Below, piece after piece: positions 7,592 to 16,232 of a DNA stretch of 50,236 nucleotides. The DNA lies in the NCBI GenBank assembly GCA_027355725.1, contig DAIEHI010000217.1:1-50236 (forward strand), read 5' to 3'. Position 1 is the stretch's first letter, and each line of letters begins with the position of its first letter. The notes beneath the pieces are model-generated. The model did not search any database. It saw nothing but the letters and a program-made list of their open reading frames with translations, and was not told the DNA's origin. The position numbers and the translations under genes are program-made. The stretch comes from Acidimicrobiaceae bacterium. GTDB taxonomy: Bacteria > Actinomycetota > Acidimicrobiia > Acidimicrobiales > RAAP-2.

Positions 7592-9754
7592 ATGACGAGC
7601 GAGGGTGGCGAGTCCTCCAGAACACCTGGTGGCTTATCACTGATTGTCGCCCAATCCGCGCCGCACAAGGTCCTAAGAATCGACTTCTCCCTCCTGGCGC
7701 CGGTGACCGGTGCCGTCACGGCGCTACCACTAGTGCTAATGCTTGCCATTAGTTTGCATTTTTCTTCAGGGTCATCAGCCATTGCAATGGCGGTGGGCGC
7801 CAATCTCGTGGCGGTCGTTTCACTCGTTGGAGCACCCAGACTCTCCTTGCGACTCGCCCTGCTCGACGCGGCGCTCATGGGATTCGCGGTCTTCATTGGG
7901 ACAATCACCGTGCCTACTGCATGGCTTCACATTGCGCTCCTTGTCCCGTGGTGTTTCGGGGCAGGCATGCTCGTCGTCTTTGGTCAGACTCAAGCGGCGA
8001 TTGGCACGCAGGCAATCATTGCCTACGTGGTGCTCGGACGCTTCGCGGGATCAGCGCTGACAGCGCTGCACCTCAGTCTCTTCGTAGTTGGTGGAGCGCT
8101 CATTGAGGTGTTGGCCCTCTTGATTCTTCGATTGCCTCCATCCTTTCGCCATCAACGCAGCCAGATTGCGAACGCCTTTGAGACCATCGCCGAGCTCGCG
8201 AGGTCCGCTCCGTCACGACCGGCCACCGACTTGCTCTCCGCTATCGACACGGCTGACCAGGCGCTCTCAGCGCGATCAATCTTTGGTCGTACCGACGTGC
8301 AGGAACTTCGCGGCATCTTGAATCAAGTGCGGAGATTCCGCCTCGAACTCACGACACTGGCGGGGTTGAGACAGCGTATGGACAACACTGCACCAGAGCT
8401 TGAAGGTGGGATCCGCGACGCAACGGCAATCGCTGCACGAGCGCTGGACGAACTTGGTGCAGCTCTTCGTAGTCCGCGAGCCCCAAGTTCATGGCACGAA
8501 TCAATCGATGAACTGCGCGCCAGCACCGCACAACTTGAAGCCCGCTACGTTGACGATTCAACATCGGGACTCATCGTCGCTCAATGCGTCGCTCACCTCA
8601 ACGCCATGCGGGGCCAGTTACGTTCTGCTGGCACAATGATCGAGCATCTGAACTCTGATCAGAATCGACGGGCGTGGCGCGTGAGGGCGCCGAACTTCTC
8701 GAACCCAAGCCGGGATCAACTCGATATGAACTATTCGCTCATCAAGGAGAACCTTTCGAGCGACTCATCCGCATTTCGCCACGCCGTACGGTTGTCTGTC
8801 GCCATCCCCGTTTCGACAATGCTTGGTTCGATCCTCGCAATTCCTCGAAGTTATTGGATCCCATTCGCAGTCGCCGTAATCCTCAAGCCCGATTACAGCA
8901 CGCTCGTGAAACGCGGATTAGGACGACTCGTCGGCACCATGTTGGGCGCGACCCTCGCCGCCGTACTGGCCAGTGAGTTCAACTCGAACTACGCGGTGAC
9001 CCTCGTGATGGTTGCAATCATTGCCTGGCTCGCGTACGCCACGTGGGCAGCGAGCTTCTCGGTCGCCATTGGCTTTGTTACCGCGCTCATATTGGTTCTG
9101 CTCAGCATCTCGAGTAATGACACGATTGGCACGGCTCTCGACCGACTTCTTGACGTCTCCCTCGGTGGGGCGCTCTCCGTGATTGCATACTTGGTCTGGC
9201 CAACGTCACCGCGTGCTGGCGTCAGTCAAGCTGAGGCCAGTCTCTTTCGGGCACTCCATGATTATCTTGAGATCGTGTCTCAGCAGATTCGCAATGTCCA
9301 GGTGGCATCACAAGAAGTCGCACATCGATCCAAGACGGTTCGTATCGCCTGGGGAAAGGCGGAAGCAGCCGTGGGCAGGTCGATTGAAGAACCTGCGTCG
9401 ACACGTATTAATCCTCTCGAAGGTCGAAGCCTCATGTCAGCCACGATGCGGATCTTGCGGGTGATCCACGCACTTCGAACGGAGGCCGAACGCGGCGTGA
9501 CCATCGGTGAACTCGAGCACTACAACGAACTCGTCTCGGGCTGCCTGCTTGCACTTGAGCGCCTGAGTCAACATTTCCAAGGGGTTCCCGCACATGCTGT
9601 GGGGGACCTCAGAATGAAGTGCGACCTCGCAGAGCGTCAACTCGCCGATGTCGGCGCCGCGGGGTCACTCGCGCTCAATCTCGGCGAACTGGTCAACGCA
9701 ATCAACACCGCCCAACACCTCAGTGATCTCGACGAGACTTCACTCAATCCCTAG
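7592..9754 (+). CDS. FUSC-family membrane protein (fusaric acid resistance / YccS-like)
   Basis: This 720-residue inner-membrane protein has the duplicated layout of YccS-type FUSC proteins: a hydrophobic block (about 25-185), a soluble alpha-helical region (about 190-395), a second hydrophobic block (about 395-560) and a soluble helical tail. The second block holds the FUSC core: YWIPFAVAVILKPDYSTLVK, then RGLGRLVGTMLGATLAAVLA, matching the family pattern yW..lT..vVl.P....t..R...R..GT..Ga. Some family members export aromatic carboxylic acids such as fusaric acid; others have no known substrate. The ATG at 7592 has no clear ribosome-binding site. The gene follows the liv terminator and is probably transcribed separately. 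Confidence 0.85.
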   Translation: MTSEGGESSRTPGGLSLIVAQSAPHKVLRIDFSLLAPVTGAVTALPLVLMLAISLHFSSGSSAIAMAVGANLVAVVSLVGAPRLSLRLALLDAALMGFAVFIGTITVPTAWLHIALLVPWCFGAGMLVVFGQTQAAIGTQAIIAYVVLGRFAGSALTALHLSLFVVGGALIEVLALLILRLPPSFRHQRSQIANAFETIAELARSAPSRPATDLLSAIDTADQALSARSIFGRTDVQELRGILNQVRRFRLELTTLAGLRQRMDNTAPELEGGIRDATAIAARALDELGAALRSPRAPSSWHESIDELRASTAQLEARYVDDSTSGLIVAQCVAHLNAMRGQLRSAGTMIEHLNSDQNRRAWRVRAPNFSNPSRDQLDMNYSLIKENLSSDSSAFRHAVRLSVAIPVSTMLGSILAIPRSYWIPFAVAVILKPDYSTLVKRGLGRLVGTMLGATLAAVLASEFNSNYAVTLVMVAIIAWLAYATWAASFSVAIGFVTALILVLLSISSNDTIGTALDRLLDVSLGGALSVIAYLVWPTSPRAGVSQAEASLFRALHDYLEIVSQQIRNVQVASQEVAHRSKTVRIAWGKAEAAVGRSIEEPASTRINPLEGRSLMSATMRILRVIHALRTEAERGVTIGELEHYNELVSGCLLALERLSQHFQGVPAHAVGDLRMKCDLAERQLADVGAAGSLALNLGELVNAINTAQHLSDLDETSLNP

Positions 9755-9803
9755 GGCAGTTCAATTCACGTCAATCGATTCGACGCCTCGCTCGCGAAGC
9801 ACT

Positions 9804-10112
9804 TCAATTGTCTTGGTAAGCACCCTGGGTTGAACTCGAAGTCCCCTCAGAGCTCGAATACGAGGACGAGTCATCACCGTGATAGGTACGAGTGATGGTA
9901 ATGGGCGGTGTGCTCTGGAGGGTGGCAGATCCCACGGTTCCAGTCGTCGCCGCTCCGGTGGCTGGCGTCGCGGTGGACGTCGGGCTTAGAGCTGAGGTTG
10001 TTTGTGTCGCGTGACTGAAGGTCTTGTGGCTGACCATTTCAACGCCAACCGCGAGGAACACGGTGAATACTCCTACGAAGAGCCACGTTGTCAGGTTTCG
10101 AACTAGTCGCAT
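9804..10112 (-). CDS. Small single-TM protein with Ser/Thr-rich outer tail
   Basis: The protein has 102 residues from ATG 10110-10112, which has GGAAAGGG just upstream. This start is preferred over an in-frame upstream start at 10142. The N terminus (MRLVRNLTTW) leads into one membrane helix (LFVGVFTVFLAVGVEMV). The rest is a low-complexity tail rich in Ser, Thr, Ala and Gly, ending SSTQGAYQDN. No enzymatic domain is visible. Membrane-anchored tails of this kind often sit in the cell envelope and may be glycosylated. The end resembles that of the small protein at 15551-15916 (GYVPTDN), so the two may be distant paralogues. Function unknown. Confidence 0.6.
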   Translation of the reverse strand: MRLVRNLTTWLFVGVFTVFLAVGVEMVSHKTFSHATQTTSALSPTSTATPATGAATTGTVGSATLQSTPPITITRTYHGDDSSSYSSSEGTSSSTQGAYQDN

Positions 10113-10145
10113 TGGAATCCCTTTCCTAACTTGATGTCTCATTTC

Positions 10146-10160
10146 TAATCGTCACGATTA
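10146..10160. promoter_or_regulatory. Palindrome TAATCG-TCA-CGATTA
   Basis: A perfect 6-base-arm palindrome with a 3-base spacer lies 34 bases upstream of the small membrane protein start at 10112. It sits in an AT-richer stretch where a promoter would be expected. It is a candidate operator; symmetry and position are the only support. Confidence 0.3.
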
Positions 10161-10312
10161 AATGCGATGTAAGAAGCATCTGTGAGTCGAGAAATAATTC
10201 GATACCGGCACTAGGGCCCGTGCATTCGCGCTCTACTCGGGTACTTCGCGAGAGGTAGGAGGCTTCGCACTTCGTGTAGCGTCAAGTCAATGGCGCGGCG
10301 AGGTGATGGAGT

Positions 10313-12958
10313 TTGATCCCAAGGCCAAAAAATAAGCCCCGCGCCCATGACTGCGCAGCCGGCGCGACGAATTCAGCGGTATCTCAAGACGTCGCAAGGT
10401 GCCGCTCCGCCATAGCGCGCGCCGTGGCGAGGTTCATGGCATCGCTGCTCGTCATGGCTGGGCTCTGCAGTGTGAACGCCTCAGGGGCCACCGCGCAGCG
10501 TCCTTCGAAGTCTCACGCACGATCACACACATCGAGTCTGTTGCCAAGCGTATGTCCATGGGTCAACCAGTCACGACATCACCTTCTGTCGCCCAATGCT
10601 CTCGCCGGTGAAGTGCTCTCTCGTATGACGTTGCGCCAAAAGGCGGCCTTCGTCGCTCTGTCAACGTACCCGCCGCTCGAGAATGCCAATATTGGCATAC
10701 CGTCTCTCTGCATTCCGGCCCTCACGCTGACCGATGGACCAAACGGTGTTGGTAATGGATTGACGGGCGTGACCCAACTCCCCGCGGCAATCGGCATCGC
10801 CGCGAGTTTCAATCCCGCCATTGCCAGAGCAGTTGGAGTCGTAGAAGCCCAAGAAGCGCGGGCTAAGGGAATCGCCGTGGTCCAGGGCCCCGAACTCAAC
10901 TTGGCACGCGTGCCCCAGGGTGGTCGAATCTTTGAGACCTACGGCGAAGACCCATTTCTGGCGGGCACTTTAGGTGTGGCAAATGTGAAGGGCATTCAGT
11001 CAACAGGCGAACTGGCGAACGTGAAACATTTCACCGCCTACACCCAAGAGACTGCCCGCCTCAAACTGAACCAGAACGTGAGCGCCCGCGCCCTGGCCGA
11101 GCTCTACAACTCACCATTCAAGGCCGTGGTCCAGCAGGCGGACGCCGCGTCCATCATGTGCTCCTACGGGTCACTCAACGGTGTGAATACGTGCGCTGAT
11201 CCGTACATTTACAAGACACTCCGCTCCTGGGGGTTCACCGGCTTCGTTCGCTCGGACCTGCGCGCTGTCTTCAACTTGCCACAATCGCTGCACGCCGGCA
11301 TATCCCTTGTCAAGCCAGCGTCAGCGCTCGGCATTGTGAAAATGGTCCAACATCACCGTCTACGCGTAGCGGATCTCAACCATGCCGTGCGGGTCGTGCT
11401 TGACACGATGTTCAAGTTCGGTGTCATCGCGCACCCGCTCAGACTGTCACTGAACGCCAATGTGGCTACGCCAGCCCATGCACTCATTGCCCTGCGCGCG
11501 GCCGAAAGCAGCGTCGTGCTACTCAAGAATTCGCACACAGTCCTCCCCCTTTCACTTTCCACTCGTTCCATTGCCGTCATTGGTGTAGACGCCGCCCAGA
11601 GTCCACAGACCTCCGGTGGAGGCAGCTCCGCCGTGATCGCGCCGTTCATCGTCTCACCACTTGTGGCTCTGCGCCACACCTTTGGAGCACGCTCTCGTGT
11701 CACGTACCAACCCGGCGGCCCACCCACGCTTGAGATCGACCAATTGAACAACCTTGACATCGTCAACGGAACACCCCTCAAACTGTTAACACCTTTCAAG
11801 CGGGTCCGCGTTCCTGGCAAAGCCGATATTGGCATTGAACTGAATCCAAAGGTGACACCAGCCATCGCCACCGCGTCCAAGCCTGGCACCGGCGAGGCAT
11901 GGGCCAAGTGGTCACTTCGAGTCCGCCCACGAAAATCGGGTATCTACGAAATCTCGATGCGTGAGACCGGCGACACGTGGCTCTCGTTGAACCGACGGAT
12001 TCTCGTGGCTTCAAAGGGGCTACACGCCCCGTCTGACATGACCGCGACTGTGCACCTTGACAAGCATCGCGTCTACGTGTTTAGTGCGACGTGGTTCCAA
12101 GCGAGGCATCACGTGCTGCCGAAATTCGGCATCGTTGACGTGACGCAGGCTATCAACGCTGCAGTGGCCTCCGCACGCAAGGCGAAGGTGGCAGTGGTCT
12201 TCGCGGGCGACTTCAACACTGAGGGAGCGGACAGTCCAAATCTCCAGCTGCCGGGCGACGCGAATGCGCTGATCTCTGCAGTCGCTGCGGTAAATCCGCA
12301 CACCATCGTGGTACTCAATACTGGCAGTGCCGTAGTGATGCCGTGGCTTTCGCACGTTGCGGGGGTCCTTGAGGCGTGGTATCCGGGTGAGCAGGATGGC
12401 GCCGCAATCGCTGCGATCTTGAGTGGGCGCGTAGATCCATCCGGTCGACTGCCTCTCAGTTTCCCCGCCAATCTCTCGCACGAGCCCTCGACGAACCCCC
12501 AGCAGTTCCCCGGTGTTGATCTCTCGGTCAACTTCAGTTCTAACCTCGCCATTGGCTACCGGTGGTATCAAGTGCACCACTACGCACCTCTCTTTCCTTT
12601 CGGATTCGGGCTTGACTACACGAAATTCGCTCTCTCTGCGGCTTCGCTCGTGCACCGCGGCAATCACGTCGTAGTACGCGTACGGGTTCGAAACAGTGGA
12701 GCGAGAACCGGAGCAACCGTCGTACAGGCCTACGTCCGTTACCCGAACAGCGCGGGCGAACCACCCGAGCAACTTCGGGCCTTTACCAGGGTGACTCTGT
12801 TACCAAAGACATCAAAACTCGTCACCTTGGACTTGCCACCTTCATCATTTCAGATCTTCACCAAGGGCCGATTCACGACCCTTGCCGGGCTCTACACGAT
12901 CGACCTGGGCCAGTCCTCATCAAGTCTTGCCATTCACCTTGCCTTGAACTTGCACTGA
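10313..12958 (+). CDS. Secreted glycoside hydrolase family 3 (beta-glucosidase-like)
   Basis: This is a secreted GH3 enzyme of up to 881 residues that should release sugars from beta-glycosides or glycans outside the membrane. The N-terminal hydrophobic stretch (about 42-60, MASLLVMAGLCSVNASGATA) looks like a signal peptide. TTG 10313 is the longest start; GTG 10427 or ATG 10436 are alternatives. GH3 landmarks are TDGPNG (140-145), GRIFETYGEDP (204-214), KHF (238-240) and the nucleophile region FVRSDLRAV with Asp315, where SDW is more usual. A PA14-like insert lies around 485-610. The likely acid/base Glu637 lies in NTEGADSPNLQLPG of the second domain. A Fn3-like domain closes the protein (about 770-870). 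The substrate is not predictable. Confidence 0.88.
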   Translation: MIPRPKNKPRAHDCAAGATNSAVSQDVARCRSAIARAVARFMASLLVMAGLCSVNASGATAQRPSKSHARSHTSSLLPSVCPWVNQSRHHLLSPNALAGEVLSRMTLRQKAAFVALSTYPPLENANIGIPSLCIPALTLTDGPNGVGNGLTGVTQLPAAIGIAASFNPAIARAVGVVEAQEARAKGIAVVQGPELNLARVPQGGRIFETYGEDPFLAGTLGVANVKGIQSTGELANVKHFTAYTQETARLKLNQNVSARALAELYNSPFKAVVQQADAASIMCSYGSLNGVNTCADPYIYKTLRSWGFTGFVRSDLRAVFNLPQSLHAGISLVKPASALGIVKMVQHHRLRVADLNHAVRVVLDTMFKFGVIAHPLRLSLNANVATPAHALIALRAAESSVVLLKNSHTVLPLSLSTRSIAVIGVDAAQSPQTSGGGSSAVIAPFIVSPLVALRHTFGARSRVTYQPGGPPTLEIDQLNNLDIVNGTPLKLLTPFKRVRVPGKADIGIELNPKVTPAIATASKPGTGEAWAKWSLRVRPRKSGIYEISMRETGDTWLSLNRRILVASKGLHAPSDMTATVHLDKHRVYVFSATWFQARHHVLPKFGIVDVTQAINAAVASARKAKVAVVFAGDFNTEGADSPNLQLPGDANALISAVAAVNPHTIVVLNTGSAVVMPWLSHVAGVLEAWYPGEQDGAAIAAILSGRVDPSGRLPLSFPANLSHEPSTNPQQFPGVDLSVNFSSNLAIGYRWYQVHHYAPLFPFGFGLDYTKFALSAASLVHRGNHVVVRVRVRNSGARTGATVVQAYVRYPNSAGEPPEQLRAFTRVTLLPKTSKLVTLDLPPSSFQIFTKGRFTTLAGLYTIDLGQSSSSLAIHLALNLH

Positions 12959-13196
12959 TTGACAGTCAAGCGCTGTTGCGCTCGGTGCATCACAAGAGAC
13001 GCACCGACATCGAGGTTCGTCCCTCAGTTAGGGTGAACAGATCAAGGCATCACGTAGTACTTCCTGTTGACCGCAGCTCGAAAGGGGTGTGCTTGAACAC
13101 GGTTGTCGCACTTCCATTCACGGATCAAGGCTCTCCACCCCGAGCAACCGGCCCTTCATCTGGTGCTCACAGACTTCAGGTAAAGAGACCTCGCCC

Positions 13197-13943
13197 ATGA
13201 CCATCCTCAATCGAGACGTCAGGGCATCGCGTCACGAACCCAATCGCTTCAGTCGCGAGCTCTTTGCCCCACTGCCAAAGAAGTACAACCGCCTGGCCCA
13301 AGTCCTCTCATTCGGTCAAGACCGACGATGGCGTACCGAGATGATTCGCCATGTCACAAGCTCACGTCCGAAGTTGATCCTTGACGTCGCGTGTGGACCG
13401 GGTGCTGTCACAGCACAACTCGCCCGATCCTGTGACGCCTCCATCGTCGGAGTCGACCTCAGCCCTGAGATGTTGCGTGAAGCAACGTCAACAGTCCAAG
13501 TTCGATACGCCCATCGCGTGCGACTCGTCCAGGCCCACGCGGAGGAGCTTCCCTTTGCAGACGCAACCTTCGACGCGCTCACCTTCACCTATTTGCTCCG
13601 CTACGTCGCCGATCCCCAGGCGGTTCTGAAGGAACTTGCACGCGTCGTAAAGCCAGGTGGGCGGATTGCCAGCCTCGAGTTCGCCGTACCGTCACGTGTC
13701 CATTGGCACCTGTCGTGGTGGTTCTACACGCGAGCCATTCTTCCCGTCGCAGGACTCCTCACTGGGGGGCGAGGATGGATGTCGGTTGGACGATTTCTCG
13801 GACCCAGCATTTCCAGCCATTACCGGCACTTCCCCCTTGACTGGACGATAGAAGCCTGGAAACGCGCCGGAATTGATCATGTGGAGTGGAGGTCCATGAG
13901 CCTCGGTGGTGGTCTCGTGATGTGGGGATACCGGTCCGGTTGA
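13197..13943 (+). CDS. SAM-dependent methyltransferase (UbiE/MenG-like)
   Basis: This is a class I methyltransferase of 248 residues. SAM-binding motif I is LDVACGPG (62-69), the acidic loop is VGVDLSPEM (84-92), then HAEELPFADATFDALTF (114-130) and LKELARVVKPGGR (144-156). These are the motifs of UbiE/MenG-type C-methyltransferases that act on quinone head groups, and the length fits. ATG 13197 is chosen because homology-like sequence starts there, although the frame stays open to 13089. The stop overlaps the ATG of the next gene (TGATG). That neighbour looks like a UbiA-type prenyltransferase, so a lipid-quinone or prenyl-lipid role is plausible. A generic methyltransferase cannot be excluded. 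Confidence 0.8.
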   Translation: MTILNRDVRASRHEPNRFSRELFAPLPKKYNRLAQVLSFGQDRRWRTEMIRHVTSSRPKLILDVACGPGAVTAQLARSCDASIVGVDLSPEMLREATSTVQVRYAHRVRLVQAHAEELPFADATFDALTFTYLLRYVADPQAVLKELARVVKPGGRIASLEFAVPSRVHWHLSWWFYTRAILPVAGLLTGGRGWMSVGRFLGPSISSHYRHFPLDWTIEAWKRAGIDHVEWRSMSLGGGLVMWGYRSG

Positions 13944-14713
13944 TGCCGACGGAAGACAACAACCCCAACGGACTATCCCCTGCGTTCTACGCAGCACCCA
14001 GTTACATTCACAAGCGCCGATCGCGCGAATGGTGGCTGCTCGCCCACCCGCCATATTCTTTGTGCCACCTCTCGTTCGTCGTCATTGGCGCGTGCCTGAA
14101 GGGCCCCGTCAACGCGACTCGACTTGGCGCAACGTTCACTGCGTTTCTCCTAGCGGTGGGAATTGGTGCCCACGCACTTGACGAACTGCATGACCGACCC
14201 CTTGGAACGAATATTCCCGCGTGGCAACTTGCGTCAGCCGCCACCATTGGACTTGGAGGTGCGTGTGCACTTGGAATCTATGGCGCACTCTTCGTAAATA
14301 GCGCACTCGCGTACTTCATCGTCGTGGGCGTAATCGTGGCGATTGGTTATAACCTTGAACTCTTTCGAGGGAGCCTTCACAACAATCTTGTGTTCGCGCT
14401 TGGTTGGGGAGGCTTCCCAGTACTCACCTCTTACTTCGCCCAACACGCCACAATTGATCTAACGGCGATCCTCGGAGGGTCGTTTGCCTCGTTCATCGCA
14501 CTCGCCCAACGCCATCTCTCGACTCCGGCGCGTTCACTGCGACGATCAACACTCGCCGTTGATGGAACCGTCACCACCTTCGATGGCCGCAAGCAAGCCC
14601 TCACCCGCCAAGCGCTGCTCGCACCACTCGAACGCGCCCTGTCATATCTGTGTTGGGCGTCAGTGTTCATTGCGTTGGCTCTCGCCTACGCCCGTTTCAC
14701 GACACGTCTTTGA
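13943..14713 (+). CDS. UbiA-like integral membrane prenyltransferase (divergent)
   Basis: This polytopic membrane protein of 256 residues has about seven hydrophobic segments. Its ATG overlaps the methyltransferase stop (TGATG), so the pair is translationally coupled. Residues 78-92 (ALDELHDRPLGTNIP) resemble the first Asp-rich motif and following basic loop of UbiA-family prenyltransferases (DxxxD..RP..). Residues 135-160 (GYNLELFRG, then NLVFALGWGGFPV) resemble the second conserved loop (Y...l.lrg..lgNlvfalgwg). The usual second Asp-rich motif is not apparent. If this is a true UbiA relative it would attach an isoprenoid to an aromatic or lipid acceptor that the neighbouring enzyme methylates. 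Recognition is by motif pattern only. Confidence 0.55.
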   Translation: MPTEDNNPNGLSPAFYAAPSYIHKRRSREWWLLAHPPYSLCHLSFVVIGACLKGPVNATRLGATFTAFLLAVGIGAHALDELHDRPLGTNIPAWQLASAATIGLGGACALGIYGALFVNSALAYFIVVGVIVAIGYNLELFRGSLHNNLVFALGWGGFPVLTSYFAQHATIDLTAILGGSFASFIALAQRHLSTPARSLRRSTLAVDGTVTTFDGRKQALTRQALLAPLERALSYLCWASVFIALALAYARFTTRL

Positions 14714-14798
14714 AACACTGAACGACCTCACAACTGGGGGTTGCTTCGAACGCATGTCCATAGAGACAGCTGCACTCACTTCGGTCGCGTCGGTGGAC

Positions 14799-15233
14799 TC
14801 AGTAGCAAGTCGTGTGACCAGAGGGGGTTGTCGTACAGACAGTCGTGGTGGTCACAGGAACCGGCACCGTCGTCGGTGGAACGTACACCGTCGTCGTTGG
14901 GGTGGGTGCAGGAGGCACTGTTGGTGTTGGGCTCGGGGTTATAGCTTTGGCCGAAGGCTGAGTAGTTGGCGGCGCCACCGTTGGGCTCGGGGTCGGGGCG
15001 ACGCTCGGCGTGCGTGGTCTCGCCACGGGACGAGTCCGGCTCGTCGTGGTGGTCACCGCGGTGGGCACCTTCGCCTGCACCGTGGGAGTTGGCACCACCT
15101 TCGAGTCAGCGGCAACGTGGCTCACGATGACACCTGACGCGAGACCAGCGCCAAGAAACAGCGTCTGTGATATTCGCCGTGATCGATTAAAACGTCGATC
15201 TCGTTGATGTGAACTGTGAAACGACTCTCTCAT
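14799..15233 (-). CDS. Small secreted or anchored Thr/Pro/Val-rich protein
   Basis: The protein has 144 residues from ATG 15231-15233, supported by GGGGAAG upstream. A basic N terminus (HQRDRRFNRSRR) precedes one hydrophobic segment (TLFLGAGLASGVIVSHVAA). It may be an uncleaved anchor or a signal peptide. Everything beyond about residue 43 is low complexity, dominated by Thr, Pro and Val, as in linkers that span the cell wall. The end (TTVCTTTPSGHTTCY) has two cysteines that could form a disulphide. It resembles in build, but not in detailed sequence, the small proteins at 9804-10112 and 15551-15916. Function unknown. Confidence 0.55.
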   Translation of the reverse strand: MRESFHSSHQRDRRFNRSRRISQTLFLGAGLASGVIVSHVAADSKVVPTPTVQAKVPTAVTTTTSRTRPVARPRTPSVAPTPSPTVAPPTTQPSAKAITPSPTPTVPPAPTPTTTVYVPPTTVPVPVTTTTVCTTTPSGHTTCY

Positions 15234-15550
15234 GTCTTCCCCGTTTAGAAGTACCACTCCCCAACATGATGCATGAAGGAAGGGTCAAGAAAGAAACTAA
15301 CCCGTTGACATCCTTACAAGATTCAAAGTCACACCGTTTTCACTCGACGAAACTCGCATCTCAGACTTCTCACAACTCGCTAGTAGGAATTTCTAATGTC
15401 TTGTACATTTCTCGATCGATATTGCTACAAAGATGTAATGGACGTCGTGCATGCGCAACGGTAGTTTTGAAGAGAGCTACTTGAGCGCGTCGCGCGTCCC
15501 TGTGTCTAAGCAGTTGAGGAGAAACTGGAAATGTATGGAGAGGATCGCTG
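15234..15550. other. Divergent intergenic region between two Thr/Pro-rich protein genes
   Basis: No gene is supported. The segment is AT-richer than its surroundings. It contains TTGACA at 15305-15310 and a short repeat AATGT-CTTGT-ACATT at 15395-15409, either of which could belong to the divergent promoters. A 91-codon frame at 15209-15484 lacks a ribosome-binding site and is not called. Confidence 0.4.
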
Positions 15551-15916
15551 ATGAGGCGGCTTTCGAGCATCCTGGCGTGGATTGGCACTGCAGTTCTAGC
15601 GCTTGGCGTAGGAGTGGGCATAGTGGTCGCAACAAATAAGAGCGCACCAACTCCACTTGCGCTCACACCCACAACGACGACGACGAGTGCAACGACAACC
15701 ACCACTCCTCGAGTCACCCACTCAACGACTCCGCCAACGACACAGCCGACACCGGTGTATGTCGCTCCACCGGTCACCCAGGCACCGCGCACCGCTCCGA
15801 CCACCACCACCACACGACCTCCCGCGACGACGACGACGAGCACTGCTCCCTACTACGGTGACGGCGGAGATGGACAGAGTTACACAGGTACGGGCTACGT
15901 TCCCACAGACAACTGA
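15551..15916 (+). CDS. Small membrane-anchored Thr/Pro-rich protein
   Basis: The protein has 121 residues. ATG 15551 is preceded by GGAGAGG at a seven-base spacing. The N terminus (MRRLSSILAW) enters one membrane helix (IGTAVLALGVGVGIVVA), followed by about 70 residues made almost wholly of Thr, Pro, Ala and Val. A short Gly/Tyr/Asp-rich end follows (YYGDGGDGQSYTGTGYVPTDN). No domain is visible. The build suggests a wall-spanning stalk with a small exposed tip. The opposite strand is also open here for 157 codons, but that is a by-product of the Thr-rich codon pattern. Confidence 0.6.
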   Translation: MRRLSSILAWIGTAVLALGVGVGIVVATNKSAPTPLALTPTTTTTSATTTTTPRVTHSTTPPTTQPTPVYVAPPVTQAPRTAPTTTTTRPPATTTTSTAPYYGDGGDGQSYTGTGYVPTDN

Positions 15917-16232
15917 GCCTTTGCGCCATCGGTGCGCAACGTCACCGATTCTTCTTGCAGCCACGAAATGCCCGGTCACTTCTTGGCATCAGTGAACTTC
16001 ATCCACTCACGTTGATCGTGGGTTACCAACACTCTTGCGAATTGGTGACTTCAATTCGCGAGACAGGCACCGAACGTCACGGATTCTCCGCAGAAGGACC
16101 TGTCTAAAAGGTGCTCGAGTCGATGTGATCCCCGACTTGCGGACGCCGTTCCAACGAGGCTCCATACGACGATGAATAGGAGGTATTGTTCTCAATCAGG
16201 CGGGTTGGGGTGCCCTCAGCACACGCGGCGCC
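15917..16232. other. Intergenic region with one long inverted repeat
   Basis: Nothing protein-coding is supported between the small Thr/Pro-rich protein and the GAF-GGDEF gene. The one clear element is the hairpin at 16033-16063. The segment must also hold the GAF-GGDEF promoter, but I cannot place it with confidence. Confidence 0.4.
16033..16063. repeat. 12-bp-arm inverted repeat
   Basis: TCTTGCGAATTG (16033-16044) pairs with CAATTCGCGAGA (16052-16063) around a 7-base loop. Eleven pairs are Watson-Crick and one is G-T. No T-tract follows on the plus strand, so it is either a weak terminator for the gene ending at 15916 or a binding site upstream of the GAF-GGDEF gene. Confidence 0.4.

Noticed and set aside
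12020..12772. Open frame of about 250 codons on the minus strand inside the GH3 gene
   Set aside because: It lies wholly antisense to a clear GH3 coding region, has Arg/Val-rich shadow composition, no ribosome-binding site and no recognisable motif.
15370..15843. Minus-strand frame of 157 codons rich in Val and Gly
   Set aside because: It is the complement of Thr/Pro codons in the plus-strand small protein, which has a good ribosome-binding site and a membrane helix.
15640..15850. Repetitive ACG/ACC-rich stretch considered as a tandem repeat or CRISPR-like element
   Set aside because: It is irregular Thr/Pro codon repetition inside a coding gene, with no repeat-spacer periodicity.
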